Shown here: piece after piece, positions 31,235-42,277 of the stretch | How positions within the stretch are numbered: the first letter of the stretch is position 1 | Layout of the letters: the number at the start of each line of letters is the position of its first letter | NCBI GenBank assembly: GCA_003281635.1 | Contig: QCBK01000007.1 | Span: 21,197-85,196, forward strand | Direction of reading: 5' to 3' | From: Prochlorococcus sp. AG-347-G22 | GTDB lineage: Bacteria > Cyanobacteriota > Cyanobacteriia > PCC-6307 > Cyanobiaceae | Length of the DNA: 64,000 nt | Position numbers and translations under genes: made by a program | Notes under the pieces: model-generated | Told to the model about the DNA's origin: nothing | The model's input: only the letters and a program-made list of their open reading frames with translations | The model's database searches: none

Positions 31235-33138
31235 TCTTTTGTTTCAGTAAAGTCAGCATCAATTACATCATCTCCACCTTTTTCATTTGAATCACTCTGA
31301 TCAGGACCGCCTGCTGCGCCAGGTGATGGTGGCTGATTGCCTGGTTGCTGATAAACAGATGAACCAACTGCATAAAGTTCTTGCTGGAGTTCTTCAAGAA
31401 GTTTTTTCATTGATTCATAATCTTCTTTTGAAGTTGCTTCTTTTAAAGCATTACTTTTTTCTTCAACTTTAGACTTTGCTGCAGCATCAATTTTGTCCCC
31501 TAACTCACCAAGTTGCTTTTCTGTCTGATAGACAAGTGTTTCAGCTTGATTTTTTAAATCAATTTTTTCTCTTTTTTCTTTATCTGCAGATGCATTTGAT
31601 TCAGCATCTTTTACCATTTTTTCTACTTCATTGTCAGATAGAGTAGAAGCACCAGTGATAGAAATACTTTGCTCTTTACCACTTCCTTTATCTTTAGCAG
31701 TAACACTGAGAATTCCATTTGCATCGATATCAAATGTAACTTCAATTTGTGGAACTCCTCTTGGTGCTGACGGTATTCCATCCAATCTAAAGGTTCCTAA
31801 GCTTTTGTTATCAGAAGCCATTTCTCTTTCACCCTGTAAAACGTGTATTTCAACATTTGTTTGACCATCTACAGCAGTTGAATATGTTTCGGATTTCTTT
31901 GTAGGTACGGTGGTATTCCGATTGATCATTTTTGTCATTACTCCGCCTAGAGTCTCTACACCTAAAGAAAGTGGAGTAACGTCAAGCAACAATATATCTT
32001 TAACCTCGCCGGCTAAAACTCCTCCCTGAATTGCAGCTCCAACAGCTACTACCTCATCAGGATTAACGGTTTGATTTGGCTCTTTACCAATTATTTTTTT
32101 AACTAGATCTAGAACAGCAGGTATTCTAGATGAGCCTCCGACCATGACAACTTCATCAATTTCACTAGTAGAAATTTTTGCATCGCTTATAGCCCTCTCA
32201 ACTGGGGTCTTACACCTGTCAATTAAAGAAGCGGCTAGTTCCTCGAACTTTGCTCTAGTAAGGTTCAAATCTAAATGTTTTGGTCCTTCAGGCGTGGCTG
32301 TAATAAAAGGTAAATTTATCTCACTTTGCGTAGCATTTGAGAGCTCTATTTTTGCTTTTTCTGCAGCTTCAGTCAATCTTTGCAAAGCTTGCTTATCTTG
32401 TCTTAGGTCAATTCCCTCATTTGATTTAAAAGTATTAGCCAAGTGATCTACAATACATCTATCAAAATCATCACCACCTAAATGTGTATCTCCAGATGTA
32501 GATAGAACCTCAGTTACTCCATCGCCTGCTTCAATAACTGAGACATCAAATGTTCCGCCCCCTAAATCAAAAACAAGAATTTTTTCATTTTCTTTATCCA
32601 AACCATATGCTAACGCGGCAGCGGTTGGCTCGTTAACAATTCTGAGAACTTCTAAACCTGCAATCTTTCCAGCATCTTTCGTAGCCTGTCTCTGTGAATC
32701 ATTAAAATAAGCTGGAACTGTAATTACAGCTTGTGTAACTTTTTCACCAAGGTATTTACCCGCATCATCTGCTAACTTTCTCAAAACTTGAGAACTCACC
32801 TCTTCAGGAGAAAACTGCTTATCCAAAACAGGGCATTTTAATTTGACACTAGAACCAGATTTTTCAACAGAATAACTAACTTCTTTGGATTCTTCATTAA
32901 CTTCATCAACCCTTCTTCCAACAAATCGTTTTGCTGAATAAAAAGTATTTTCAGGATTCATTACAGCCTGTCTTTTAGCTATTTGTCCAACAAGCTGATC
33001 TTGATTTTTTGTGTATGCAACAACTGATGGAGTAGTTCTGAAACCCTCAGCATTTGCTATTACAGTAGGTTTACCACCTTCCATTACGGCAACACAACTA
33101 TTAGTTGTTCCTAAATCGATTCCTACAACCTTACCCAT
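31231..33138 (-). CDS. dnaK: Hsp70 chaperone DnaK
   Basis: [31 protein letters not shown]; start at 33138 preferred over the upstream in-frame ATG at 33201. Confidence 0.97.
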   Translation of the reverse strand: MGKVVGIDLGTTNSCVAVMEGGKPTVIANAEGFRTTPSVVAYTKNQDQLVGQIAKRQAVMNPENTFYSAKRFVGRRVDEVNEESKEVSYSVEKSGSSVKLKCPVLDKQFSPEEVSSQVLRKLADDAGKYLGEKVTQAVITVPAYFNDSQRQATKDAGKIAGLEVLRIVNEPTAAALAYGLDKENEKILVFDLGGGTFDVSVIEAGDGVTEVLSTSGDTHLGGDDFDRCIVDHLANTFKSNEGIDLRQDKQALQRLTEAAEKAKIELSNATQSEINLPFITATPEGPKHLDLNLTRAKFEELAASLIDRCKTPVERAISDAKISTSEIDEVVMVGGSSRIPAVLDLVKKIIGKEPNQTVNPDEVVAVGAAIQGGVLAGEVKDILLLDVTPLSLGVETLGGVMTKMINRNTTVPTKKSETYSTAVDGQTNVEIHVLQGEREMASDNKSLGTFRLDGIPSAPRGVPQIEVTFDIDANGILSVTAKDKGSGKEQSISITGASTLSDNEVEKMVKDAESNASADKEKREKIDLKNQAETLVYQTEKQLGELGDKIDAAAKSKVEEKSNALKEATSKEDYESMKKLLEELQQELYAVGSSVYQQPGNQPPSPGAAGGPDQSDSNEKGGDDVIDADFTETKD

Positions 33139-33252
33139 GGGTAAACTCTTTATATTTGTTATTCTCCATAATCGGTCATTGACGTCATTATTGTTACTCA
33201 AAAATGGGGTGTGGTTCCCGAACAGATCATTATTTTAAAAAAAATTCTGAAC

Positions 33253-34113
33253 ATGATTTCAAGTAAGACATCTTTTATTGCATTAATCGGCAATCCAGTA
33301 AGCCATTCCTTGTCACCGATTATGCAAAATGCTGCATTCCAATATTTAGGCCTAGATTTAATTTATATTGCTATACCTTGCAAAAATGAAGATTTAGAAT
33401 TAGTTCTGAATTCTTTAAAAAAAATTAATTGCAAAGGTTTAAATATTACAATTCCCCATAAAGAAAAAGTATTTGATCTTTGTAGTGAAATTTCCCCTAT
33501 TGCAAGCAAACTGAAAGCAATTAATACCCTGAAATTAAATTCTGAAAAAGAATGGAGCGCAACTAATACCGATTTAGAAGGATTTATTTATCCATTAAAA
33601 AATTTAAACTTAGAAAAGCAAAAATCAATAGTTCTTGGCTCCGGGGGTGCAGCAAAATCTGTTATTCAAGGTTTAATAAATTTAAATCTTTCAAAAATTT
33701 CAGTAATATCACGTAATAAGTCATCACTAGATAACTTAATAAAAAACTTTGAAAATCAAATTGAACTTCATAGCTTTTTAAGTAATGATGATCAAGCTCA
33801 AAATTTAATTGAAGAAGCAGATTTAGTTGTAAATACAACGCCAGTAGGAATGAAAACAGCCAAAAATGAAATGAATTTATTGCCATATGGTGAAGATTTT
33901 TGGAGATCTCTGAACTCAAAAACAATTGTTTATGATTTAATCTATAATCCTGCTCCAACTCATTTATTGAAATTTAGCGCCAATAAAGGATGCAAGACTA
34001 TAGATGGTTTGCAAATGCTTGTTGCTCAAGGTTTGAAATCATTATCATTTTGGACAGATGGTTTAGAAGTACCTTTTCATATTATGAACGATGCACTCAA
34101 AAATCATCTTTAA
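33253..34113 (+). CDS. aroE: shikimate dehydrogenase
   Basis: ALIGNPVSHSLSPIMQNAAF, NITIPHKEKV, LGSGGAAKSVIQGL, DGLQMLVAQG. Confidence 0.96.
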   Translation: MISSKTSFIALIGNPVSHSLSPIMQNAAFQYLGLDLIYIAIPCKNEDLELVLNSLKKINCKGLNITIPHKEKVFDLCSEISPIASKLKAINTLKLNSEKEWSATNTDLEGFIYPLKNLNLEKQKSIVLGSGGAAKSVIQGLINLNLSKISVISRNKSSLDNLIKNFENQIELHSFLSNDDQAQNLIEEADLVVNTTPVGMKTAKNEMNLLPYGEDFWRSLNSKTIVYDLIYNPAPTHLLKFSANKGCKTIDGLQMLVAQGLKSLSFWTDGLEVPFHIMNDALKNHL

Positions 34114-34215
34114 AATAGTGCTAATTTTAGAGGAACTGCACATCATGATGTATCGTTAAATATGAACAGACGCTCACGACATCAATTATGTGAGCCAAAG
34201 ACCTTGTCTGAAACT

Positions 34216-34677
34216 ATGAACCATCAACAATCTTATTACGAAACCATGTATATCCTCCGCCCAGACATTGCGGAAGATGAAGTAGCAAACCACATTGATA
34301 AATACAATAAGCTTTTAGAAGAATTTGGCGGTACTATCCTCGATAGTCAAAGTAGAGGCAAAAGAAGATTAGCCTATCAAATAGCAAAACATAGAGAAGG
34401 AATTTACGTGCAACTAAGTCATCAAGGAGATGGACAACATATTTTCAAAATCGAAAAAGCAATGAGACTTAGTGAAGATGTTATTAGATACATGACCGTT
34501 AAACAAGAAGGTCCTTTGCCAACCCCAAGACCTTCTTCGAAGAGTTCAACTCAAGCAAATGATAAAGAAAATCCAGAAACTAAAATTGAATCTAAGGAAG
34601 AGCAACAAAGAGTTAGCGCAACTACTTCAACTTCAGGAATAGATATTGCTGAAACCAAAGAGAATGCAAAATCTTAA
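34216..34677 (+). CDS. rpsF: 30S ribosomal protein S6
   Basis: [17 protein letters not shown]…GKRRLAYQI; low-complexity C-terminal extension. Confidence 0.95.
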   Translation: MNHQQSYYETMYILRPDIAEDEVANHIDKYNKLLEEFGGTILDSQSRGKRRLAYQIAKHREGIYVQLSHQGDGQHIFKIEKAMRLSEDVIRYMTVKQEGPLPTPRPSSKSSTQANDKENPETKIESKEEQQRVSATTSTSGIDIAETKENAKS

Positions 34678-34680
34678 ATA

Positions 34681-35895
34681 TTAATCTTTTGTTTTTGAAT
34701 TTAATTCAGCCCATATTTTATTAGACATACCCCACATATAAATAAAACCCTCCGCTAGAGAATGATTAAAAACATCGTCTTTGCTATAAGTTGCCAAATC
34801 TTCCCTGTAAAGTGAATTATTTTCCGACATTCTCCCTATAACGATTGCGTTCCCTTTATGAAGTCTAATCTTTACTCTTCCATTAACTGAAGTTTGAGTC
34901 GACGAAATAAATGAATCTAAACTATCTTTAAGAGGTCCAAACCAAAAACCTTGATAGACAAGTTGACCCCATTTTTTTTCAACTATTCCTTTAAAGTCGA
35001 CAACGTCTGGATTTAATGTAATGCTTTCTAATTCTTTGTGAGCTTTTATTAAAAGTAGGAGGCCAGGTGTTTCGTAAATCTCTCTACTTTTAATTCCTAC
35101 TACTCGATCTTCAATCATATCTATTCTTCCAAAACCATGCTCGCCTGCAAGAAGATTAGCTTTTTTAATAATCTCTAAGGGGGTTAAAGATTCATCATTA
35201 ATTCCAACGGGGAAACCATTTTTAAAAATAATTTCTATGTCTTGAGAAGAAACAGGTGAATTATCAATAGATGATGTCATTGCAAAAACATCTTCAGGTA
35301 CTTCTTGCATTGGATCCTCTAAGATGCCGGCTTCAATACTCCTACCAAGTAAATTAACGTCTATTGAATAAGGCGATTTTTTTGATACTGGTGCAGGAAT
35401 ACCAAATTTTTCTCCATACACAATTGCCTCTTCCCTACTCATATTCCATTCCCTAGCAGGAGTAATTATTTTCAAATCAGGACCTAAAGCATTAATTGCT
35501 AAATCAAATCGAACTTGATCATTCCCTTTACCAGTGCATCCATGAGCTACAGCATCAGCACGAAACTCTCGAGCAATATTTACAAGATTTTCTGCAATTA
35601 AAGGCCTAGCAAGAGCTGTAGATAATGGATATTTATCTAGATATAATGCGTTTGCTCTAATGGCTGGAAAAGCGTATCTCTCAACAAAATTGTTAACTAA
35701 ATTGCCAATAATTGATTGAGATGCGCCAGAATTTAAAGCTTTTTGCCTAATAAGTTCTAAATCCTCCCCTTGTCCAAGATCTGCCACAAAAGCAACCACT
35801 TCTGAAATTCCATATTCATTTTTTAAATATGGAATACAAACGCTTGTATCTACGCCACCAGAATAAGCTAGTACAACTTTTTTTACCTGCTGCAT
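34681..35895 (-). CDS. argG: argininosuccinate synthase
   Basis: KVVLAYSGGVDTSVCIPYL, AHGCTGKGNDQVRF. Confidence 0.98.
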   Translation of the reverse strand: MQQVKKVVLAYSGGVDTSVCIPYLKNEYGISEVVAFVADLGQGEDLELIRQKALNSGASQSIIGNLVNNFVERYAFPAIRANALYLDKYPLSTALARPLIAENLVNIAREFRADAVAHGCTGKGNDQVRFDLAINALGPDLKIITPAREWNMSREEAIVYGEKFGIPAPVSKKSPYSIDVNLLGRSIEAGILEDPMQEVPEDVFAMTSSIDNSPVSSQDIEIIFKNGFPVGINDESLTPLEIIKKANLLAGEHGFGRIDMIEDRVVGIKSREIYETPGLLLLIKAHKELESITLNPDVVDFKGIVEKKWGQLVYQGFWFGPLKDSLDSFISSTQTSVNGRVKIRLHKGNAIVIGRMSENNSLYREDLATYSKDDVFNHSLAEGFIYMWGMSNKIWAELNSKTKD

Positions 35896-35931
35896 CTAAA
35901 TTTGCTCCATAAATTTAAATTTTTGACGTAA

Positions 35932-36126
35932 TTAAGAATTTGAAAACTTATTAGAAAGTAATACCATTGTAACTAAAAGAGCTGGACCAAAGACTAGGAG
36001 TAAGAGAAGAAAGTTATTAATTATTAAAACATTTGGATTCAAATATCCAATAAGTTTTAACAATCCAGACAAAAACAAGGAAATTATCCAGATAAAAAAG
36101 TATTTCAAATTTCCTTTATCAAACAA
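35932..36126 (-). CDS. small membrane protein, 64 aa, unknown function
   Basis: ATG-initiated ORF with two predicted TM stretches. Confidence 0.6.
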   Translation of the reverse strand: MFDKGNLKYFFIWIISLFLSGLLKLIGYLNPNVLIINNFLLLLLVFGPALLVTMVLLSNKFSNS

Positions 36127-36179
36127 AGTTTTTCTTGTGCATCATTATGTATTATCTTATATATAGAACACAACCTTTA

Positions 36180-36461
36180 ATGGACTCAAAAGATTTAAAA
36201 ATTAGATTAGACGATATTTCTGAAGTCAACCCAGCTTTAACTTGCTACCACAGAGATGATCCAGCTCCAGTTTTGCCACTAAGAGATGAACCCGATCTTC
36301 TTTCTTGGCTTGAAAATACAGGAAGACTTGTTGCTGAGAAAGACGGGGATTCACAAGAAATTAGTACGATAGAAGAAGAAGAACTTTCAGCGCTTATGGG
36401 AGAAAAGGAAGATTATAAAACTGAAGAAGACCCTGTCTTGGAAGATGATTGGGAAGATTAA
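36180..36461 (+). CDS. DUF3134-like conserved protein
   Basis: NPALTCYHRDDPAPVLPLRDEPDLLSWLENTGRLV; internal ATG at 36180 is the likely start. Confidence 0.75.
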   Translation: MDSKDLKIRLDDISEVNPALTCYHRDDPAPVLPLRDEPDLLSWLENTGRLVAEKDGDSQEISTIEEEELSALMGEKEDYKTEEDPVLEDDWED

Positions 36462-37521
36462 AGAATTTAACTTTAAATCGTTATTAATATTAAATACTTT
36501 TGCTCTATTAGTTACTTCCTTTTTTTTTAATAATCTTATTTTTATAGGAGTATATACACTATTTTTTTTTATTTCTTTCTTCACAACAAAAAATGGTCTA
36601 AAAATAATCAGAAGATTAAATTTACTTCAAAATATTAGAACTGAAGGTCCTGCAAAGCACTATAAAAAAAGTAATACTCCAACAATGGGTGGGGTTTTTT
36701 TAATAATCCCTTTTTTAATTTTTCTTTTACTGATAACTATAAATTTAGGTTCTCTAAAATTATTTCTTTTATTGCTTACTATTTTTGGTTTCTTTATTAC
36801 AGGCTTTTTAGATGATTATTTAAGTATTAAAAAAAAAGAAAATACAGGATTAAAAACAAAAGAGAAATTTATTTTACAAAGTATCATCTCTATCATTTTT
36901 ATATTGATAGCCTATGAAAAAAATTTTATAAATCCATTAATTACGATATCCGACTCTTGGGGAATAAATATGAATACTTTCATATTACCCATTTCTTTTT
37001 TAGTACTAGTTGGAATAAGTAATTCAGTAAATTTAACTGATGGACTAGATGGATTAGCAGCTGGATGCAGCGGAATCGTCTTTTATGGATTAGGAACAGA
37101 AATATTAATGAAACAACAGCAAGAACTTTATGTTTTTAGTATCTTATGTTATTCAATGTCAGGCATATGCTTTGGATTTCTCAAATACAATAGTTTTCCT
37201 GCAAAAATATTTATGGGTGACACAGGATCTTTAAGTATTGGTGCAATTCTGGGTTCTATAGCGATATTAACTAATAGCATTTTTACATTAACTATTTTCT
37301 CTGGAATATTTATTATTGAATCTTTATCAGTAATGATTCAAGTAGCATTTTTTAAAATTACAAAAAAATTCTTTCATAAAGGTAAACGCTTATTTTTAAT
37401 GTCTCCACTGCACCACCATTTTGAACTTAAAGGAATTAAGGAAGAAAAAATAGTTGAAGGTTTTTGGAAAATCAACATTTTACTTATAATTTTAGGTATA
37501 GTTTTAAAGATCAATCTTTAA
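36445..37521 (+). CDS. mraY: phospho-N-acetylmuramoyl-pentapeptide-transferase
   Basis: KSNTPTMGGVF, GFLDDYL, NLTDGLDGLAAG, MGDTGSLSIG, HHHFELKG. Confidence 0.97.
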   Translation: MIGKIKEFNFKSLLILNTFALLVTSFFFNNLIFIGVYTLFFFISFFTTKNGLKIIRRLNLLQNIRTEGPAKHYKKSNTPTMGGVFLIIPFLIFLLLITINLGSLKLFLLLLTIFGFFITGFLDDYLSIKKKENTGLKTKEKFILQSIISIIFILIAYEKNFINPLITISDSWGINMNTFILPISFLVLVGISNSVNLTDGLDGLAAGCSGIVFYGLGTEILMKQQQELYVFSILCYSMSGICFGFLKYNSFPAKIFMGDTGSLSIGAILGSIAILTNSIFTLTIFSGIFIIESLSVMIQVAFFKITKKFFHKGKRLFLMSPLHHHFELKGIKEEKIVEGFWKINILLIILGIVLKINL

Positions 37522-37531
37522 AAAATTTGTT

Positions 37532-37777
37532 ATGAGTTTTTTTACATGGAAAGATAATGGATTAACAAGTGACTGCTCAAGTCTTGAGGCAATGGCATCA
37601 AGATTTGAAGAAACTGCTAACTTGATGAAAAAACTATCTAAGAAAGGCTTCAAACTAAAGAAAATTCAAAACAATCAACTCATTCTTCACCCAGATCCTA
37701 AAGAGTTTGATCAGTGGGGCTTTATTAGTGAAGAACTTCCTTTTAAACAGCTCTGTTTAATATCAGATGAAGAATAA
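37532..37777 (+). CDS. hypothetical protein, 81 aa
   Basis: ATG start 10 nt after mraY; DPKEFDQWGFISEELPF. Confidence 0.65.
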   Translation: MSFFTWKDNGLTSDCSSLEAMASRFEETANLMKKLSKKGFKLKKIQNNQLILHPDPKEFDQWGFISEELPFKQLCLISDEE

Positions 37778-39120
37778 CTATTTAACCTTGAAAATTCTTC
37801 TGTGAGTATTGATAAATAATTACGTACATGAGTGTTCCAACTAAAGTGTCTATTAACACCCTCAATTCCATTGCGGCTCCATAATTTCCACTTATTATTA
37901 TTAGAAATTCCTTTTTCAAGAATAGCTTTCAACTCATTAATATCAGTAACATCTACTAGAAGTCCATTTTCACATTTTGAGCGAATTTCTTTTGGTCCTC
38001 CGTCATTTGTTGATATTATTGGCAAACCACATGAGGAGGCCTCGAGAAGAGTTAAACCAAAAGGCTCTGTTAAAGCTGGATTTACAAATACACCCCCTCT
38101 ACTAGCAGCCCACCTATATAAAGCTGGAATCTGACTTGGAAGATGCTTTTTTGGATAAGCTACCATTCCATACAAATTATATTTATCAATCGTTTCAAAA
38201 ATATTATGAAATACGTCTTTTTGTTGAGGGTCGAGTTTTGAAGTACTATCTCTACAACCCAAAATCAAAATTAAATTAGTTTTTCTCTTTAATTTTTCAG
38301 ATCTTCCGTATGCCTCAATCAAAGAAGGAATATTTTTTCTTCGTACAGCTCTAGAAATAGTCAATAATGGAGGTTTAGTGGAATCCTTTAAAAAAGGTTT
38401 CATCATAACATCAATTTCTGCTGTTTCTGTTGTCGAATGAATATGGTGAAACTTATTATGGTCAACACCAGGAGGAATTACCCTAGCTTTGTGAGGTGAA
38501 AAAGAAGAATATTGAGAATATTGATAGACTGACTCTTGTTTAGTGCTTGTAACAACAATATCTGCAGACTTTAATGCTTTTTCTTCTGCCTCAATCCTTT
38601 TACTTATAGAGTAGAGCTTTTCTATTTGATTAGTTTTTAAACCAGTATCAAGCAATTTCCTTTTTTTCTCTCTTCCTAAAGAATGACCAGTAAAAATAAG
38701 AGGAACGTTTAAGGTTTTACTTAGTTTAACTCCTACATATCCAGCATCTGCATAATGGGCATGGATGAAATTAGGCTTTTTGTTTTTTTTATAATAAGAA
38801 ATTAGGCTTTCAGTTAAATCATCTAAATAAGGCCAAAGCAATTCCTTTCTTAGATATTTATTAGGTCCAAATTTGAATCTTAAAATTCTAACTCCAGGTT
38901 CTACAAATTCTTCTTCTTGAGAATATTCATTGTCTACTTTAGGGTCGTTTATTAAACGAGTAACTAAATCCACTTGATCAACTTCCGAAGTATTAGCCAA
39001 ACTTTTAATTAACTCTAAAACGTATTGGGTTTGCCCTCCTGTATCTGCATCCCTGCCTAACTCCAGATTTTTAGATCGTATAAGACCATGTAAATGTAAA
39101 TGTAAAAATTTCAACCTCAT
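37711..39120 (-). CDS. sucrose-phosphate synthase-type glycosyltransferase (GT4)
   Basis: HLHGLIRSKNLELGRDADTGGQTQYVLEL, FTGHSLGREKK, PPGVDHNKF, NPALTEPFGLTLLEASSCGLPIISTNDGGP. Confidence 0.9.
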   Translation of the reverse strand: MRLKFLHLHLHGLIRSKNLELGRDADTGGQTQYVLELIKSLANTSEVDQVDLVTRLINDPKVDNEYSQEEEFVEPGVRILRFKFGPNKYLRKELLWPYLDDLTESLISYYKKNKKPNFIHAHYADAGYVGVKLSKTLNVPLIFTGHSLGREKKRKLLDTGLKTNQIEKLYSISKRIEAEEKALKSADIVVTSTKQESVYQYSQYSSFSPHKARVIPPGVDHNKFHHIHSTTETAEIDVMMKPFLKDSTKPPLLTISRAVRRKNIPSLIEAYGRSEKLKRKTNLILILGCRDSTSKLDPQQKDVFHNIFETIDKYNLYGMVAYPKKHLPSQIPALYRWAASRGGVFVNPALTEPFGLTLLEASSCGLPIISTNDGGPKEIRSKCENGLLVDVTDINELKAILEKGISNNNKWKLWSRNGIEGVNRHFSWNTHVRNYLSILTEEFSRLNSYSSSDIKQSCLKGSSSLIKPH

Positions 39121-39320
39121 CTAGCAAACCCTCCGATCAACGGCCTTTAATACAAATAAACTGAATTTTCTAAGGAAATATTAAGAAAGCATTATGATTT
39201 TAAATTCTTTTAATTAAAAAGTTAAAGAAAAGCAGTCATAGATTAGATTTTATGCTCCTCTGAGGGAGAATATTGTTTCGCAGAAAAATTAAAATACAAA
39301 GAAATACAACAAGGATTTTC

Positions 39321-42224
39321 TTATTTCAGAACCTTTTTAAGATATTTTGCTGTATAACTTGTAGGATTTTTAGCTACATCCTCAGGAATACCTTCTGCAA
39401 TAATTTCCCCGCCTTTATCTCCTCCATCAGGTCCTAAATCTATAATCCAATCTGAACATCTAATAACATCTAAATTATGTTCAATAACAATTACTGAATT
39501 ACCTTTATCTACCAAACGTTGTATAACATCCATTAATTTATGCACATCATAAAAACTTAACCCCGTAGTTGGTTCATCAATCAAATATAGAGTTTTTCCA
39601 GTAGCCCTTTTTGATAATTCCGTAGCTAACTTAACTCTTTGAGCTTCACCACCAGATAACGTAGGAGCTGGTTGGCCTAATTTGACATAACCTAAGCCGA
39701 CATCAACCAATGTTGATAATCTATCAGAAGCTTGAGGTATAGCAGAGAAAGTGTCTGCAGCTTGTTCAACAGTCATCTCTAAAACATCAGATATATTAAA
39801 ACCTTTATATTTGACTTGTAGAGTTTCCCTATTAAAACGAGCTCCTTTACATACTTCACATTGAACATACACATCAGGTAAAAAATTCATTTCAATAACA
39901 TTGACTCCCTGTCCTTTACAAGCTTCGCATCTTCCACCTTTCACGTTAAAGCTAAATTGACCAGCCTGATATCCTCTTGCTTTTGCTTCTACTGTGGAAG
40001 TAAATATCTGCCTTATAGGGTCAAAAGCACCAGTATATGTAGCAGGATTTGATCTTGGAGTTCTTCCTATTGGAGATTGATCAATTACGATAACTTTATC
40101 AATCGCTTTTATACCCTTTAACTCTTTTACACCTTGAGGAAAAGGGACTTTTAATCCTAGAGAATGACATAAAGCAGGATGAAGTAATTCATTTATCAAG
40201 GTGCTCTTCCCACTTCCACTCACACCAGTTACAGAAACTAATCTTCCCAAAGGAAATTCCACAGAGATATTTTTTAAATTATTTTTTGAACAATTATTCA
40301 AAATTAAACTTTTTTTTACAGATGATCTGCGTTCTTTTGGAGTAGGAATAGACTTCCTGCCACTGAGATAAGCTCCAGTTAATGACCTTTCTGAATTTAA
40401 GACATCTTGATATGATCCTTTAGCAATAATTTCCCCACCATAAACACCTGCCCCTGGACCAATATCTACTAAATAATCTGCGGATTTCATAGTATCTTCA
40501 TCATGTTCAACCACAACCAAAGTATTTCCCAAGTCTCTTAAGCTTTTTAATGTTTCTAATAATCTGTCATTGTCTCTCTGATGCAAACCAATACTTGGTT
40601 CATCTAATACATATAAAACGCCTGTAAGACCTGCACCTATTTGTGTAGCCAATCTAATACGCTGAGCCTCACCACCAGACAAAGTCATAGCTGGCCTATC
40701 TAAAGTCAAATAATCTAAACCTACATTAATTAAAAACTTCAAACGTAAACGAATCTCTTTTAAAACCAATTCACCTATCTGCTTTTGTTTTTCTGATAAA
40801 GATATATTTTCCTTCTTTGTATTACTTAAACCCATGATGCGCTCTACATGATTTAGTGTTTCAGAAACGCTTATAGAAGTTAAGTCAGTAATATTGTATG
40901 GACCAAGTTTAACGGCCAAAGCTTCAGGTCTTAATCTTTTTCCGGAACATGTCTTACAGGGAACTAACTCTAGGTACTTTTCTAATTTTTGTTTAACTGA
41001 TTCTCCATTGGCTTCATTCAATTGCCTTTCTAATATTGGTAAAATTCCCTCAAAAGGTCTTTCAAAACCACTAGAAGTTTTAAAACGGCTGTCAGCTTGA
41101 ATTAGTATTGGTTTATCTGATCCTAAAAGTAGAACATTTTTTTGCAAATCACTTAAATCTTTCCAAGGAGTTTTTAATTCAAAACCATAGGCTTGTCCGA
41201 CGGAATAAAGTAAAGAGAAGTAATAAGTATTATCTTTTTCACTCCAAGGAGCTATTGCAGCATAAACTGGCAGTGTTTTATCAGGTATAACTCTATCCGC
41301 AGTAAATTTTTTTAAATAACCAATCCCATGACAATCTGGACAAGCCCCATACGGGCTATTAAAAGAAAATAATCTAGGAGAAAGTTCTTCAACAATTGAG
41401 CCATGTACAGGACATGCATAATTTTCTGAGTAAAGTTTTTCTCTTTCCAAGTTAGAAGGTAAGTTTTCTCCTTTTTTTGGAACAACTTCTACTATTGCTA
41501 AGCCATCACCTCTTTTAAGACAAGTTTGTAGAGAATCATTTAATCTTTCTTGTATTCCTTCTCTTGCAATTAATCTATCGACTACTACTTCAATATTATG
41601 AATTTGATTTTTATCTAATTCTATACTATCAGCAAGTTCTCTTACCTCTCCATTGATTCTTACCCTAGCGAATCCTTCAGCAGCTAAACCACTTATTAAT
41701 TTTGTATGTGTTCCTTTCTTACCTCTCACCACAGGAGCCAACAATTGATACCTTGTTCCTTCTGGTAAAAGAAGAATTTGATCAACCATTTCATCAATTG
41801 TTTGCGGCGCAATTGGAATCCCGCAGTGGTGACAATGCGGTTCACCAGCACGACCAAACAATAATCTTAAATAATCTTGTATCTCTGTTACTGTTCCAAC
41901 TGTTGATCGAGGATTATGGCTTGTAGATTTTTGATCAATTGAGATAGCAGGTGATAGACCTTCAATATTATCAACATCTGGTTTATCTACTTGACCCAAA
42001 AATTGCCTTGCGTATGCCGACAGACTCTCAACATATCTTCTTTGACCTTCTGCAAAAATAGTATCAAAAGCCAGAGAACTTTTACCACTTCCACTCACAC
42101 CTGTAAAAACTATAAACTTATTTCTGGGTAGAGAAAGATCAATATTTTTTAAATTATGCTGACGAGCTCCCCTAATATTAATTGAGTTATCTTCTTCAAA
42201 ACTACTATCAAATGTATTAACCAT
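39321..42224 (-). CDS. uvrA: excinuclease ABC subunit A
   Basis: Two ABC ATPase halves, GVSGSGKSSLAF/GVSGSGKSTLIN, CXXC zinc fingers, LSGGEAQR. Confidence 0.98.
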   Translation of the reverse strand: MVNTFDSSFEEDNSINIRGARQHNLKNIDLSLPRNKFIVFTGVSGSGKSSLAFDTIFAEGQRRYVESLSAYARQFLGQVDKPDVDNIEGLSPAISIDQKSTSHNPRSTVGTVTEIQDYLRLLFGRAGEPHCHHCGIPIAPQTIDEMVDQILLLPEGTRYQLLAPVVRGKKGTHTKLISGLAAEGFARVRINGEVRELADSIELDKNQIHNIEVVVDRLIAREGIQERLNDSLQTCLKRGDGLAIVEVVPKKGENLPSNLEREKLYSENYACPVHGSIVEELSPRLFSFNSPYGACPDCHGIGYLKKFTADRVIPDKTLPVYAAIAPWSEKDNTYYFSLLYSVGQAYGFELKTPWKDLSDLQKNVLLLGSDKPILIQADSRFKTSSGFERPFEGILPILERQLNEANGESVKQKLEKYLELVPCKTCSGKRLRPEALAVKLGPYNITDLTSISVSETLNHVERIMGLSNTKKENISLSEKQKQIGELVLKEIRLRLKFLINVGLDYLTLDRPAMTLSGGEAQRIRLATQIGAGLTGVLYVLDEPSIGLHQRDNDRLLETLKSLRDLGNTLVVVEHDEDTMKSADYLVDIGPGAGVYGGEIIAKGSYQDVLNSERSLTGAYLSGRKSIPTPKERRSSVKKSLILNNCSKNNLKNISVEFPLGRLVSVTGVSGSGKSTLINELLHPALCHSLGLKVPFPQGVKELKGIKAIDKVIVIDQSPIGRTPRSNPATYTGAFDPIRQIFTSTVEAKARGYQAGQFSFNVKGGRCEACKGQGVNVIEMNFLPDVYVQCEVCKGARFNRETLQVKYKGFNISDVLEMTVEQAADTFSAIPQASDRLSTLVDVGLGYVKLGQPAPTLSGGEAQRVKLATELSKRATGKTLYLIDEPTTGLSFYDVHKLMDVIQRLVDKGNSVIVIEHNLDVIRCSDWIIDLGPDGGDKGGEIIAEGIPEDVAKNPTSYTAKYLKKVLK

Positions 42225-42277
42225 GTTTAAATCTAATTATGATTTAAAAAGATTATTATAATAGAATTTTTTTTATT

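Noticed and set aside
33139-33201. 21-aa N-terminal extension of DnaK in the ORF track
   Set aside because: Canonical Hsp70 N-terminus [14 protein letters not shown] begins at 33138; no support for the extension.
31287-33238. + strand ORFs opposite dnaK
   Set aside because: Antisense shadows of dnaK; composition mirrors the coding strand.
40894-41926. + strand ORFs opposite uvrA
   Set aside because: Antisense to the essential conserved uvrA frame; no independent evidence.
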